Positions 43,768 through 53,858 are shown, counted from the first letter of the stretch. The stretch is 64,000 nucleotides of DNA from an uncultured Armatimonadota bacterium (GCA_903910385.1 CAIVZM010000018.1:62001-126000); one strand, 5' to 3'. A program made the numbers and translations. The notes: generated from the sequence alone by a model not told the origin.

Positions 43768-44748
43768 TTATTGCTTCTGATGGGCGGCGGTAACGGCGTT
43801 CGATTCCGTAACGACCATTTTACCCTTATCCGATTCCTGATACAGGCGGAATTTCGGGTCGATGTTGAACGCTTTGCCTTCCCGATATCCTACCATCAAA
43901 TGGCGACCATAATCATCTGCCTGCCAGACACCGCTTTTTAGCGCCCGCTTGATCTCACGGGCGCGAGAGACAATCATCCGTTTCGCCAGCATCCACTGCG
44001 CCCCGGTATCGCCACAACGGATATGCTTGCCATAAAACGCCCCATCGCCGATTCCATAGTTTTTCATGGTCACCGGCCACTGATCCGGCGTTCGCGTCCC
44101 GTAGTGGTCTACCTTGACATCCGGAGCCAGCACGATAACGCCGCCAAATCGGTAGGTGCGATAGGCGAAGTCAAAATCCTGGGAAGAGCGCAAAGGCCCG
44201 CCGCCGCCCAGAGCTTCATCAAAGCCCCCCACCCGATCCATCAGGGAGCGGCGCATTGCCATGTTCGCTCCCATTCCGATGACCTGAAAACCTTCTTTCA
44301 AGCTGAGTCGCTTGTACTTCGTAAATTCGAGGGCAGGAACGATGATTCCCTTTTTCACTTCGTCCGTAAGATCCGTCGGAATACAGACCTGCCCGTAGAG
44401 CATCTCCGCATCCGGTTCCTTCTCGAAGACCTTCTCGATTTGTGTGAGCCAATCCGCAGGAACGATGACATCATCATCCGTGAACGCCATGATCTCGTTC
44501 GTGGTCACACGCATTCCCGTGTTGTAAGCGGCGGAAAGTCCCGCCTTGCTCAGATGATGATAAACGATAGGACAGACTTGCTGATATTTTCCCGCCAGTT
44601 CTGTAACGATATTTTCGGTCAGCTTGTCAGTGCTCTGATCCATAATATGGATATCAAAGCCCTTATAGTCACAATTAGCGACGCTTTCCACCGCCTGACC
44701 GATCGTTTCATGACGATTACGCGTACAGATGATGACAGAAATATTCAT
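43768..44748 (-). CDS. GT2-family glycosyltransferase
   Basis: 326 residues. NISVIICTRNRHETIGQAVE opens the fold, MAFTDDDVIVPADWL is the metal-binding DxD-type motif, and SSQDFDFAYRTYRFGG is the acceptor-side block with the ED-like pair. It is cytoplasmic. AAGGA lies ten bases before ATG 44748. It lies 19 bases after the FAD enzyme gene, in the same operon. Confidence 0.9.
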   Translation of the reverse strand: MNISVIICTRNRHETIGQAVESVANCDYKGFDIHIMDQSTDKLTENIVTELAGKYQQVCPIVYHHLSKAGLSAAYNTGMRVTTNEIMAFTDDDVIVPADWLTQIEKVFEKEPDAEMLYGQVCIPTDLTDEVKKGIIVPALEFTKYKRLSLKEGFQVIGMGANMAMRRSLMDRVGGFDEALGGGGPLRSSQDFDFAYRTYRFGGVIVLAPDVKVDHYGTRTPDQWPVTMKNYGIGDGAFYGKHIRCGDTGAQWMLAKRMIVSRAREIKRALKSGVWQADDYGRHLMVGYREGKAFNIDPKFRLYQESDKGKMVVTESNAVTAAHQKQ

Positions 44749-44766
44749 GACAATCGATTCCTTTCT

Positions 44767-46170
44767 CTACTTTCTGCCCCACATGGCATTTGCCGTATCT
44801 GGGAAACGGACTGTCAATTCGGGAACATCGAAAAGCGTGGAATTGACCCATTCGACCCCTTGCATGAAGGAATGATCCTGATTGGAAACTTCGTATTTCC
44901 ATGCGCCAAAGCGACCGCGAGAACCGACCCCCGCTTTTTTCAGTTCTGGTTCGATTTTCGAGAGCAACGCATTCCGCTGTAACGAAGGGGTCGGATACCC
45001 ATGCTCGGCGACATAACTCCACTGGCTGACAATCTGGGAACGGTCATGGATCAGTCCCGTGTTCAATAATCCCTGAATTGTCTCTTCCATCAACTGCTCC
45101 CGGTTGACTGGCTTATGCGTGGACTCGCTGGTTTCCGTCATCAGTGACCAGTACTTGCCCGTCTCCGGTTCCGGAACGTTGTTGGGAGAGTAATGCGAGA
45201 AAACAGTTACACGGTAGAACGGGCAGTTATCCTCCGGGAAATACATCCAGCATTTTTTCGCCAGCTTCGAAGGCATTTCCCCCGTTAATCCAATGCCCAG
45301 AATATGGGAATGAGAGCGCAACAGTTGATGCGACGCTTCCGTAACGACGGGCAGTTCCGGCGTAAGCGTTTTGCTCAGCGTATCGAGAGGCATGGTGGTT
45401 AGCACATGATCGTATTCCAGTTTTTCGCCTTCCGCCGTGATTGCCACCTTATTTTGCCAGTCCAGAGAAACGATATGTGTGTTGCACCGCAGATGCTTGT
45501 CGCCTATTTGTTCCGCAAGAGCAGCCCAGATCGCGCCGGTACCGCCGTGCCGTGGGAACTGGAAGGTATTATTCGGTCCCCAGCTTAGGTCATCGCGCTC
45601 CATCAGGATATTTTCGGTGACGCGCGATAAGTCGACGGTCGCCACCCGCTCGCCGAGCCAGCCGGAACCCATCATGTCGACCGGATAGGCCCAGACCTTG
45701 TAGTTGTAAGGAGCCATGAAAATCTCTTTCAGCCCCTCGCCCATCATCTGGTCGATCCAGGTTCCAAAATCCTTATTCGGATCCGCTTTGAAAGGAGGAC
45801 GGTTGATCAGACCGCGAATCGCTTTTGCCGCCATCTCACGCGGCAGATAACGGATATTGTTCTGAAACGGATACGGGACGAAGCGATCCGCAATCCAGAC
45901 CCAGGATTCGCGCTCATGGTAGAGCCAGCCTTCCTCCCCCAGAGCTTCCTTCATAGCGGCGTCAAAGTAATCATAATGGGAGAACTGGACATGACCGCCG
46001 ATATCCCAGGTGAATCCCTTGTCATCAACAAAGCTCCTTGCCAGGCCACCTGCTTTAGGAGCGGCTTCTACGAGCAGGAAATCTTCATAACCGAGTTTTT
46101 TCAAACGATACGCGGCTCCTATGCCCGTGGGTCCCGCTCCAATGATTAGCAAACGACCTTTATTATTCAC
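44767..46170 (-). CDS. FAD-dependent oxidoreductase (protoporphyrinogen-oxidase/UGM-like)
   Basis: 467 residues. N-terminal dinucleotide site LLIIGAGPTGIGAAYRLKKL followed by LVEAAPKAGGLARSFVDD. Motifs and context resemble the amine-oxidase-fold proteins (COG1232 type) that sit in polysaccharide loci, near UDP-galactopyranose mutase. HVQFSHYDYFD and YPFQNNIRYLP match that subgroup, where the enzyme is thought to act on nucleotide sugars. GTG start with AAAGG eight bases upstream. Confidence 0.82.
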   Translation of the reverse strand: MNNKGRLLIIGAGPTGIGAAYRLKKLGYEDFLLVEAAPKAGGLARSFVDDKGFTWDIGGHVQFSHYDYFDAAMKEALGEEGWLYHERESWVWIADRFVPYPFQNNIRYLPREMAAKAIRGLINRPPFKADPNKDFGTWIDQMMGEGLKEIFMAPYNYKVWAYPVDMMGSGWLGERVATVDLSRVTENILMERDDLSWGPNNTFQFPRHGGTGAIWAALAEQIGDKHLRCNTHIVSLDWQNKVAITAEGEKLEYDHVLTTMPLDTLSKTLTPELPVVTEASHQLLRSHSHILGIGLTGEMPSKLAKKCWMYFPEDNCPFYRVTVFSHYSPNNVPEPETGKYWSLMTETSESTHKPVNREQLMEETIQGLLNTGLIHDRSQIVSQWSYVAEHGYPTPSLQRNALLSKIEPELKKAGVGSRGRFGAWKYEVSNQDHSFMQGVEWVNSTLFDVPELTVRFPDTANAMWGRK

Positions 46171-46314
46171 ATAAACGACCTTTCTTAATGATGTTCAAGA
46201 CCAATCGGTCTAGAAACGCCGCGACGACACTAAACTATTAACAGATATTCCCGAACTATCATACCCAATTATTTCGGGCATATAACTCATTCATGCCCTT
46301 ATCAGACAAAGCGT

Positions 46315-46551
46315 TTATGCGCGGGAGAAAACGCTGAGCCGCTTCCGCAACCGTCCTGACGAAATTTCCACCCCGTAGTAAATAGCGGTCACAACCGAAA
46401 TCGCCAGACCCGAAGGAAACCATCGATATTTCCATACTTTTTCAGGCGTGTCAGTTGGAGCCAGAGCAGGATTGCCCCATAGCGCCAGAGTGCACCCATA
46501 CAGCAACGAATCAAAACGCGCATCCGTTGCGGCAAGATATGCCCGCGCCAC
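46315..46551 (-). pseudogene. Acyltransferase-3 (OafA-type) remnant
   Basis: The 78-residue frame opens with RAYLAATDARFDSLLYGCTL, which fits the conserved YFxTDTRxDSLLxGC block of integral membrane acyltransferase 3. Then ALWGNPALAP and one hydrophobic helix follow. The other eight or so helices of the family are absent, and an in-frame TAG lies just upstream of the GTG. It is a fragment left inside the polysaccharide locus, between the flippase and FAD genes. Confidence 0.6.
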
Positions 46552-46628
46552 GTTCTAATGTGCTGCAACAGATTCGCCTACTAGCGCAACGTCAGAATTA
46601 TCCCTAGTTATACTATTGACAGCACGAT

Positions 46629-48164
46629 TCATTGTTTCGCGTTGGCTGATCCGCTGAATTTTGCGCCAACAATCTGCTTTACCATGACGATGTCTTCACG
46701 CGAGACCACTCGGAGCGCCACGCAAAGCCCTCCATAAATGAGGACACCAGCAGTCAATGCCAGCAAAATCACGCCTATTCCCGCCTGTTGCTGAGAGGCA
46801 AGTATCAGAAGCGCCGGCAATGGCAAAGCGGCAACGATACAACGTATCATCCGCCAGAGGTTATCCATGCCGAACAGCCCCTTTGGCAGAATCGCGAACA
46901 TTCCAATCAGGACAACAATTTCTCGTATGGCATCGCTCGCCATTGCGCCTGCGGCGCCGTTGCCAAACCAGCGAAAGGAAAAATACGTAAAAACGATACA
47001 GAATGCGACGCCAATCATCCAGGCGACAATCGTGACATTGAGCATCCGCTGTTGCTGATTGATCGCCATGACGATGCCGCCCAGCAAGCACATAATCGCA
47101 TAAAGCAAAGAATTGAATCCCGCCACGCGTATAACCATCTCCGCTCCCGCATACTTGGGACCATAGACAAGCAAGTTAATAGTTTCGCTGCCCGCCATTA
47201 ACGTAACGCCGCCCAAAACGCTGAACAGGACAATAATGTCAAGCATTCGTCTGGAAAGGTTATAAAAGCCCTTTGTATCTCCTGATTCATGCAGACGCAC
47301 CAGAGTCGGGTAGAGCGCTGTCTGGATGGCGACCGGGAAAAACATGAGCGTTCCCCCCAATCGCGTCGCGGCGTTATACCAACCGATATTGGTATTGTTC
47401 GTCAACTTGGCCAAGATCATAGTATCCGTGGGCTCATAAAGTTGCGTTAAAGCCACCCAACCCAGAAAAGGTATTCCCGCTACTACCAGATTTTTGATAT
47501 CCAGCCAGGCAGGTATGTATAAGGAATGACGTAAATCACGGAAAATCCAGGTTTGCACAAGGACACAAGTCAGTAAAGATACAATGGTAGTGAGGGCAAA
47601 AGCCCACAATGGCGCTTTGAAAGCGACCAACGCTAATGTCAATGCTGCATTTGCAAAGCGTTCCACCAGCATCGCAAAATTTAGCAGAGGAAGTTTTTCC
47701 TGACCTTGCAAAGCGGAATTGAAGATCTGGTAAATCGTGTTGATGACCATGCCGCTGGACGCTACCAGAATCAACACCTGGATCGTTTCCGAAAATCCAA
47801 CCATCTTTGCTATTGGCAGACTGATGGCGACACAGAAGATCGCTAACGGAACGCGCAGGAAGAGGGCGGTCATGACAACCTCTGGCATTCGCGAATGGTC
47901 GCGAGCGATCGCCTGCACGATTACCGTGGAGGTTCCCAGCGGGACGAGGATGCTGAAAATGCTAATAAAGTTCGTCGCAGCAGCTATCTTCCCCACATCG
48001 TCGGGACCGAGATAACGTGGCAGAAAAACCGTCACAAGCAACGCCATTGCCCATCCGATAATTTGCGCTCCTATCGTGGCAAGAACATTCGTCGCCATTT
48101 TTGTCGGCATAGCGGGCGCATTCATCTTGACGGCAGGAGAGGGACTTGCGATCTCATTACTCAT
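46629..48164 (-). CDS. wzx: Wzx-type polysaccharide flippase
   Basis: About 511 residues, 12-14 membrane helices. MATNVLATIGAQIIGWAMAL and VTVFLPRYLGPDDVGKIAAA are typical of the MATE/MOP-like RfbX/Wzx group. It moves the lipid-linked repeat unit across the inner membrane. ATG 48164 is chosen over TTG 48182, which adds six residues without support. No ribosome site is strong. The ligase/polymerase gene lies upstream. Confidence 0.88.
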   Translation of the reverse strand: MSNEIASPSPAVKMNAPAMPTKMATNVLATIGAQIIGWAMALLVTVFLPRYLGPDDVGKIAAATNFISIFSILVPLGTSTVIVQAIARDHSRMPEVVMTALFLRVPLAIFCVAISLPIAKMVGFSETIQVLILVASSGMVINTIYQIFNSALQGQEKLPLLNFAMLVERFANAALTLALVAFKAPLWAFALTTIVSLLTCVLVQTWIFRDLRHSLYIPAWLDIKNLVVAGIPFLGWVALTQLYEPTDTMILAKLTNNTNIGWYNAATRLGGTLMFFPVAIQTALYPTLVRLHESGDTKGFYNLSRRMLDIIVLFSVLGGVTLMAGSETINLLVYGPKYAGAEMVIRVAGFNSLLYAIMCLLGGIVMAINQQQRMLNVTIVAWMIGVAFCIVFTYFSFRWFGNGAAGAMASDAIREIVVLIGMFAILPKGLFGMDNLWRMIRCIVAALPLPALLILASQQQAGIGVILLALTAGVLIYGGLCVALRVVSREDIVMVKQIVGAKFSGSANAKQ

Positions 48165-48373
48165 TTTTCGATCATCTTTCAAAACTCACTTGAGTTGTAG
48201 CATTGTTTGCGACTGGAAAACAATGCCATTCTTGCAATTAAGTTTATACCCTCTAAGTTTATAGCCTCAGGAAAATTGGGCGTCGATAAGAATGAGAACC
48301 GTCTTTTCGGCGCCTGATTTTAAACGTTTTCGCACAAACATATTCGCACCCGATAGTCACATGGTCGTTCTAT

Positions 48374-50080
48374 TTACCTGATGCCTGGCGTGAGCCCAAG
48401 AGACACGGAAGGCTCCTGAGAGTTCGCTTTTCCAAACAGGAGGGAGGAAAATTCCCCTCTAAATCCAGAGCAACTCGTACCGATGAATATACCGGTCAGC
48501 AACATATTGCGAAAGTTACTCAATTGCACGTCATAAACCGCAAAGACCAGCAACATCGGCATAATGGTCAACGTTAAAAGCCCCAGCGCCCGATCTTCAT
48601 TTGTCAGATCGGGACGTTTGAGAAAAAACATTGACCGTATCACAATCAGGGATGCCATAATCCAGAAGGCGAAGAAGCCCTGTGTACCGGTACGCATCCA
48701 TACCCAGAGAATCTGGTTGTGTGGCAAGATATCCCAGAGCGGATAAATGACATTGACATCAGCTCCATTGAGTAGCGCCCGCATATCAACGGCGTGGTAA
48801 AACCGCTTGCCATACCCGTAACCCAACAGGTTATCCTTGATCGTCGCAAACTGGGAGATATTTTCCGCATCACGATACAGGTTTGAGGAAGCGTCTCGCG
48901 CATCCGGTTCAAAGTAACTGTGAATGGCGCGAGCAGGTTGAGCGATGGATAGGCTACTATTTTTAAAAGCCTGATAATACAGGTATCCCAGCGAGGCCGT
49001 CATTGCCGCGAAAATGACAATATTGATGCGACGGCGCGGAAAGGCGGCATAGCACCCGATCAGGAAAATCGGTAATGCGATAACAAGAGCCGCTGTTCCT
49101 GTACGCCGGTTCGTCGCTATATTACCCAGAATAATCAGCGGAAGCAAAGCCCACATCGCCCACTGTAATTTGGTATAGGATTTCGAGAAGACACAGCAGA
49201 GCAGCATCATCAAAAACACGTCGAACATAAACGCTTCTTCATGACTGCCAACTCCCTGGTCATCCAGCGGCTGCCCGGCGAGGGTCACATAACGACGGAA
49301 GGTGTAAAGAATACCCTTGAGTCCGATACAGAGCGCGGTAATCCAGAAGACCGTCCGTACCTGGCTACGATTTTCAACCATATTTACCGCGAGGCAGTAA
49401 GCATACAAAAAGTAAAACTGCGCTCGCACTTCCTGAAGACTCAGGTTAAAGTCGCCGCCGGAAGTTATACCAAGAATCCATCCTATAGTGACAAAAGCGA
49501 TATAAACAGCAATCGGCGCCAGCAGGTCGCCCGCACGGAACTTCATCGTCTTGTAATAAGACATACGAACCAGGGACATGAGCCCCATCAATACAACAAT
49601 GATCTCAAAGAGGTTGACCGGGATAACGTGCGGGTCCACATAAGTATAAAGCGCGATAATCGTATTTATATTGAACCAGAGAGGAAACTTGGCATTATCA
49701 AAAACGGCGTCTGTGAAAGATCGTGGAAAGACATCGAACAGACAAACACAGGCTAACACCAGATAAAGACCGAATATTGGGTAGCGCCAGAGTAGCATTG
49801 GAACTGCGACAGCCACGATCATGGCTACAGGCAGCGCGATATTATCCCATCCTGTCAATACATAGGCGCTACCCAGAATCAAACTGCAAAGAAGAGCCGC
49901 AATAATGGCGCTTAATTGTTGCCGGTCCGCCTGCCTTTTAAAATCCATCGCGGTTGGCATGGCGTAAATATTTTGATGGATTTTAGCCTCGGTCGGTCGC
50001 GCTTCTTCACTGACAGTGGTAGTTTCGCCCTCCCACAGAAAGCGTAGAAAGCTTCGGAATTTCCCCCACCGTTGTTCCAT
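48374..50080 (-). CDS. wzy: O-antigen ligase/Wzy-like polymerase
   Basis: 568 residues, 11-13 membrane helices. The large periplasmic loop near the C-terminus carries GYGYGKRFYHAVD and LPHNQILWVWMRTGTQGFFA, the H-N-L-W pattern of WaaL/Wzy ligase-fold proteins. The first 60 residues are cytosolic. Its ATG overlaps the GH44 stop in TAATG, so translation is coupled. In this locus a polymerase role is more likely than a lipid-A ligase. Confidence 0.85.
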   Translation of the reverse strand: MEQRWGKFRSFLRFLWEGETTTVSEEARPTEAKIHQNIYAMPTAMDFKRQADRQQLSAIIAALLCSLILGSAYVLTGWDNIALPVAMIVAVAVPMLLWRYPIFGLYLVLACVCLFDVFPRSFTDAVFDNAKFPLWFNINTIIALYTYVDPHVIPVNLFEIIVVLMGLMSLVRMSYYKTMKFRAGDLLAPIAVYIAFVTIGWILGITSGGDFNLSLQEVRAQFYFLYAYCLAVNMVENRSQVRTVFWITALCIGLKGILYTFRRYVTLAGQPLDDQGVGSHEEAFMFDVFLMMLLCCVFSKSYTKLQWAMWALLPLIILGNIATNRRTGTAALVIALPIFLIGCYAAFPRRRINIVIFAAMTASLGYLYYQAFKNSSLSIAQPARAIHSYFEPDARDASSNLYRDAENISQFATIKDNLLGYGYGKRFYHAVDMRALLNGADVNVIYPLWDILPHNQILWVWMRTGTQGFFAFWIMASLIVIRSMFFLKRPDLTNEDRALGLLTLTIMPMLLVFAVYDVQLSNFRNMLLTGIFIGTSCSGFRGEFSSLLFGKANSQEPSVSLGLTPGIR

Positions 50081-52329
50081 TATTTCGTCCCTGTTCCTTT
50101 GCTAAACACGGCTAACGTCGCTGAATACGGCGGCAGTATGATTGTCGCCCTGCCTTCTTTTAAAGGAGCGTTGGTCGTTTTTGAAATACGCCCGGCAGAA
50201 GCGGCGGAAAAAGAGTACAGTTCGTGACCTGCCATCCTGGTCGCCCCGGATACGGAAAGCGGAACGGTAATAGTCGTGTGAGCAGTCTTATTTACCAGAA
50301 CCAGAGTCACTGCCCCGCTCATACTATCCTTAGCGGCAAAGCACGATAAACGATCCGGAGACGGACTGATCGCCTGACAGGATATATCGCCAAATTGCGC
50401 TTTCGCGTTACCATCCGGGTTGCGGTAAAGGGCGAAGCCCAGTGCGGCGGGTGATCCCGGCTTGGGTCGTGTCCAGTAATTCGCCAGATCGACGCCTTCG
50501 CGTCCATAAATGCCTAATACTTCCACCACGGCTAATCCGCCACTGATGTCCTGCTCCGCGCCGAAGTTCCATTCCGTGATTCCCAATTTTGTGCCCGGAT
50601 AATTTTCCGCGACCCAACGCTTCATTCGTGGAACCAGTTCGACCGTATCATTTATCCACGACTCATCACGATAGTTAGGATCCCACAAAGAGCGAGTCGA
50701 ACGCAAACGAAGGCGCCGCATTGACGCGCCGATTTTATCGGAGAAAACATCGCCTTGTGGATAATAATGGATATCGAGGACATCCAGAGTTCGCCGCCCT
50801 GCCACTTTATCGCGACTACGGACCGATTTCAGGAACCAGGGAATAAAAAACTCATCTCCATGAGCGCGACGGTCGGGACGACCGGCAAAATTATCCAGGT
50901 CTTTGGGCGAGGTCAAGTAACCCGCCCATCCCCAGGATACCGGCCCCGTTACCAGCGCTCCCGGATCGACATCTTTAACTGCGGTCGCATATTCGTAGAA
51001 CCGTTGCAGTAGATCATCATAACCCGGTAATACCGGTTGCACATCCGTATGCGTCTGCGCCCAGAGATCCGGTTCATTGTCCATCGCATAGAATCGGACG
51101 CCATCATGCTGAGCGTCGCCGAACCGTTTGGTAAGATGGTGAACGAATTCATCCTGATACACGGTATAATTCCCATCCGGCGATGGAGTGGGACTCAGGA
51201 TAAAGGGACTTCCCTTACGCGCCTGACTTCGAACGCTGGTTCGATTTCGGTTAGCGGAAGGATCGTAGCCAGCAATTGAACCGGTGAAATCGCGCAGGGG
51301 TAAGCCGCCTGTCTTCGGCACGTCGAGAGATTTTGTCGCACGATTACCGTCTTTCGCCACCCACCCAATCGTCGGGATGGTGAACAGCGTCGCTGTTCCA
51401 GCCGCCTTGTTCGCCGCGACGAAGGCATCCGCTTTCGCCCCGGCAGACTTTGACGCTCCGTTTTCCCAGCCGTAATTGGTGAAATGCCAGTCACGTGCGG
51501 CATTCCAGCTTTCAGCGACCCAGTTATAGCGCGTATTCGGGTTCCCACCCCAGCGATTCAACCCTAATCGGTAACGATGCGCTTCTTCCCCGGTAGCTAC
51601 TGACATTCCATAAATCAGCGGGGAGATCGGTCGATTCGACTGGTTGACATCCACCGTTACCATAATCGTCTCCGCTACTGGCGCCTTCGGCAGGTTCTTA
51701 TCGACGGTCAACTGAATATCGTCGATATAAACAGTAGTATTCGTTCCATTCAGAGCCTGAAATCCAACGCCGGAAATACTGTCATCTTCCCGTTGCAGAC
51801 CAAATTTGGTCAGAGGGACGCTCGCCTTACGCCAGCCGTCCGACGTAACGAGGGATAGATAATTTTCCAACGGTAATCCCGGCGCCAGTTTCCGATCCTC
51901 ACCAGCGATACACACCGCCAGTTGTTTTTCGACACCCGATGGCATCCATATCCAGAATTCTAAATTGCCGTATCCCGCAATAGGGAAAGGAAGATGGGAC
52001 AGATAGATTCCTTCATATCCTTTGAGGATCATAGACAGAGCGTATTTACCGCTCCGGGTCCGTCCAGGATCTTGAATTTTGCGGGATGCCCAGGACCAGT
52101 CCGCCCAACCGGACGCCAACCCGTCTTGATAAATCAGTAACGGCGATTCCGCACGTTCTAACGGATATTCCGTTCGGGGATTATCGTTCCCGTGCAGGCG
52201 GGTCGCGAGATAAAGTCGCTTAAGACGAGGACGCAAGGCGGGATCGCTCAGGGCATAGCGAACGCCTGTGTAACCCAGAACGAGAACAGTGATGCCCCCG
52301 ATCAGGGCGCGTCCAAGCCATCGGTTCAT
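50080..52329 (-). CDS. Membrane-anchored GH44-like glycoside hydrolase
   Basis: 749 residues. A single N-terminal helix (ALIGGITVLVLGYTGVRYAL) anchors it. Residues 65-215 look like a carbohydrate-binding beta sandwich (FWIWMPSGVEKQLAVCIAGE). The GH44 domain begins NRPISPLIYGMSVATGEEAH and LGLNRWGGNPNTRYNW. Catalytic Glu 419 is in YAMDNEPDLW, Glu 586 in LGITEWNFGAE. A beta domain with DISCQAISPSPD closes it. GH44 enzymes act on beta-1,4 glucans or xyloglucan. In the locus it may trim or release the polysaccharide, a job usually done by GH8 or GH5 enzymes. It overlaps wzy at the 3' end. Confidence 0.85.
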   Translation of the reverse strand: MNRWLGRALIGGITVLVLGYTGVRYALSDPALRPRLKRLYLATRLHGNDNPRTEYPLERAESPLLIYQDGLASGWADWSWASRKIQDPGRTRSGKYALSMILKGYEGIYLSHLPFPIAGYGNLEFWIWMPSGVEKQLAVCIAGEDRKLAPGLPLENYLSLVTSDGWRKASVPLTKFGLQREDDSISGVGFQALNGTNTTVYIDDIQLTVDKNLPKAPVAETIMVTVDVNQSNRPISPLIYGMSVATGEEAHRYRLGLNRWGGNPNTRYNWVAESWNAARDWHFTNYGWENGASKSAGAKADAFVAANKAAGTATLFTIPTIGWVAKDGNRATKSLDVPKTGGLPLRDFTGSIAGYDPSANRNRTSVRSQARKGSPFILSPTPSPDGNYTVYQDEFVHHLTKRFGDAQHDGVRFYAMDNEPDLWAQTHTDVQPVLPGYDDLLQRFYEYATAVKDVDPGALVTGPVSWGWAGYLTSPKDLDNFAGRPDRRAHGDEFFIPWFLKSVRSRDKVAGRRTLDVLDIHYYPQGDVFSDKIGASMRRLRLRSTRSLWDPNYRDESWINDTVELVPRMKRWVAENYPGTKLGITEWNFGAEQDISGGLAVVEVLGIYGREGVDLANYWTRPKPGSPAALGFALYRNPDGNAKAQFGDISCQAISPSPDRLSCFAAKDSMSGAVTLVLVNKTAHTTITVPLSVSGATRMAGHELYSFSAASAGRISKTTNAPLKEGRATIILPPYSATLAVFSKGTGTK

Positions 52330-52332
52330 ATA

Positions 52333-52473
52333 TCAAACAGGTCCCTTGATATAGTAGCGAATAACTACCGCCACAATCCACAAACTGAGAGCGATCCATT
52401 CCCCCTTGCCCATTCGGGGACGAAACAGGCCGAGCGCGACTGCAAACATTATGATAGGTGCAATAAGATTCAT
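52333..52473 (-). CDS. 46-residue two-helix membrane protein
   Basis: Too short for usual gene finders. It reads NLIAPIIMFAVALGLFRPRM, then GKGEWIALSLWIVAVVIRYY, then IKGPV: two short helices joined by a basic turn. Its ATG overlaps the stop of the upstream GT2 gene (TAATG) and its stop is three bases before the GH44 ATG, so it is translationally coupled on both sides. This tight fit argues for a real gene. Function unknown; perhaps a helper of the membrane GT2. Confidence 0.65.
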   Translation of the reverse strand: MNLIAPIIMFAVALGLFRPRMGKGEWIALSLWIVAVVIRYYIKGPV

Positions 52474-53822
52474 TAAGGCGTTCCTTCCGACGAAGAAGGC
52501 GGAGTCGACGGTGAAGAGGTGGACGTCGGTTGAGTCGGCATAGCCGTCCGTTCCGTACGCACCCATTCTTCCGCATCAGCGCCCGCCGTTTGCGCTTTTC
52601 GACGACCCGGAGCGAAAAGGAGAGCAAATTTCCAGAGGGCGTAACCCGGAGCCCGTAACAGCGCCGAGTACGCTTCCGGTCGCGCCCCCGCCACTTTCAA
52701 TCCGCCCAGAACATAGCAAATATAGGCGATGAAGGCGATGATGGGCGGTACAACGGTCATGACAGGATTCAAGCCTAAAAACCAGCCGATAAGTCCGAGG
52801 ACAAGCCAGGCTGCACACAGAGCGAACAGTTCCGCCAGCGGTGGAATCAGCAAGTCTAATGCAGCGTCGATCAGGCGAAAATTGCCGCGACGGATTCCTT
52901 CTCCAAGAAGCGGAATCGCACGTTGACGCATCAATTTGTAACGCCCCCGTTCCCATCGTTCCCGCTGGGATTCCGACTGTTTGGCAGTTACCGGCATCTG
53001 TGCAGTCACAATCGCTTTCGGAGCGTAACCTACCGCGATACCGCGATTTTGTAGCAAATCGAGACCGTAATCGATATCTTCGGTTATACTGCTTCCCTGC
53101 CAGGGTGAGTTGAGCAGGAGCGCACGTGTAAACGCCATGCCATTACCCTTCAAACCTACAGAGAACCCCAGATAGTCACGTCCCAGAGGCTTCACATGAT
53201 TGACCAGATCAAAAGCGGCCGTCATCAAAGCGGAACGCCATGAATCGGAGGTATTTAGGACGCCATAACGCCCCTGTAAGGCAGCTTGATACTCCCGACG
53301 TTGAGCGGGAGCCACGTTTTTCCATAGACGGCGCGAAATCTCTCGCAGGAAATCGGGAGCGACTATCGTATCTGCATCAACGATAACGAAGGCGTCCGCA
53401 TCGCTGGAAAACTCTCCTGTATCCACCAACAAAGAACGGAACGCCCATTCGAGAGCGTAGCCTTTGCCACGCTGTTCCAGGTTGTTTCGCTCCATAACCT
53501 GTACACTCATTGCTCGGACGATAGATATTGTCGCGTCCGTACAGTTGTCCGCAATAACGACTATATGAAAACGATCAGCACGATAATCGAGCGCCTTCAA
53601 GCTGTTGAGCGTTGCGCCAATTACCATTTCCTCGTTATGTGCAGGAATGACGATGGTGAATTTTTCTTCGTTGCCTACGGACGCATTGCCCACAGGCTTT
53701 CGGCGACGGGTTGCGCTAATCATAAGCGTCAACAAATAGCCGACGCAACTAACGACAACCACTCCCAAGATAAGGTAAACAGCCCAGAACAGAGTCGTGA
53801 CCGCCGCTTGTACGGGGAACAT
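52473..53822 (-). CDS. Membrane-bound GT2 polysaccharide synthase-like protein
   Basis: 449 residues. One helix at the N-terminus, then the GT-A domain: IVIPAHNEEMVIGATLNSL, VIADNCTD, ADAFVIVDADTIVAPDFL, then SITEDIDYGLDLL and QSESQRERWERGRYKL, a complete processive-type set (D, DxD, ED, Q-x3-E-RW). Two or three helices follow at 310-400. Similar to hyaluronan/cellulose synthase-like enzymes but likely transfers one sugar. The C-terminal Ser/Thr/Pro tail is disordered. Confidence 0.88.
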   Translation of the reverse strand: MFPVQAAVTTLFWAVYLILGVVVVSCVGYLLTLMISATRRRKPVGNASVGNEEKFTIVIPAHNEEMVIGATLNSLKALDYRADRFHIVVIADNCTDATISIVRAMSVQVMERNNLEQRGKGYALEWAFRSLLVDTGEFSSDADAFVIVDADTIVAPDFLREISRRLWKNVAPAQRREYQAALQGRYGVLNTSDSWRSALMTAAFDLVNHVKPLGRDYLGFSVGLKGNGMAFTRALLLNSPWQGSSITEDIDYGLDLLQNRGIAVGYAPKAIVTAQMPVTAKQSESQRERWERGRYKLMRQRAIPLLGEGIRRGNFRLIDAALDLLIPPLAELFALCAAWLVLGLIGWFLGLNPVMTVVPPIIAFIAYICYVLGGLKVAGARPEAYSALLRAPGYALWKFALLFAPGRRKAQTAGADAEEWVRTERTAMPTQPTSTSSPSTPPSSSEGTP

Positions 53823-53858
53823 AGTTTACCGTTTCCGCATTTCGTTGAAAAAGTTCCG

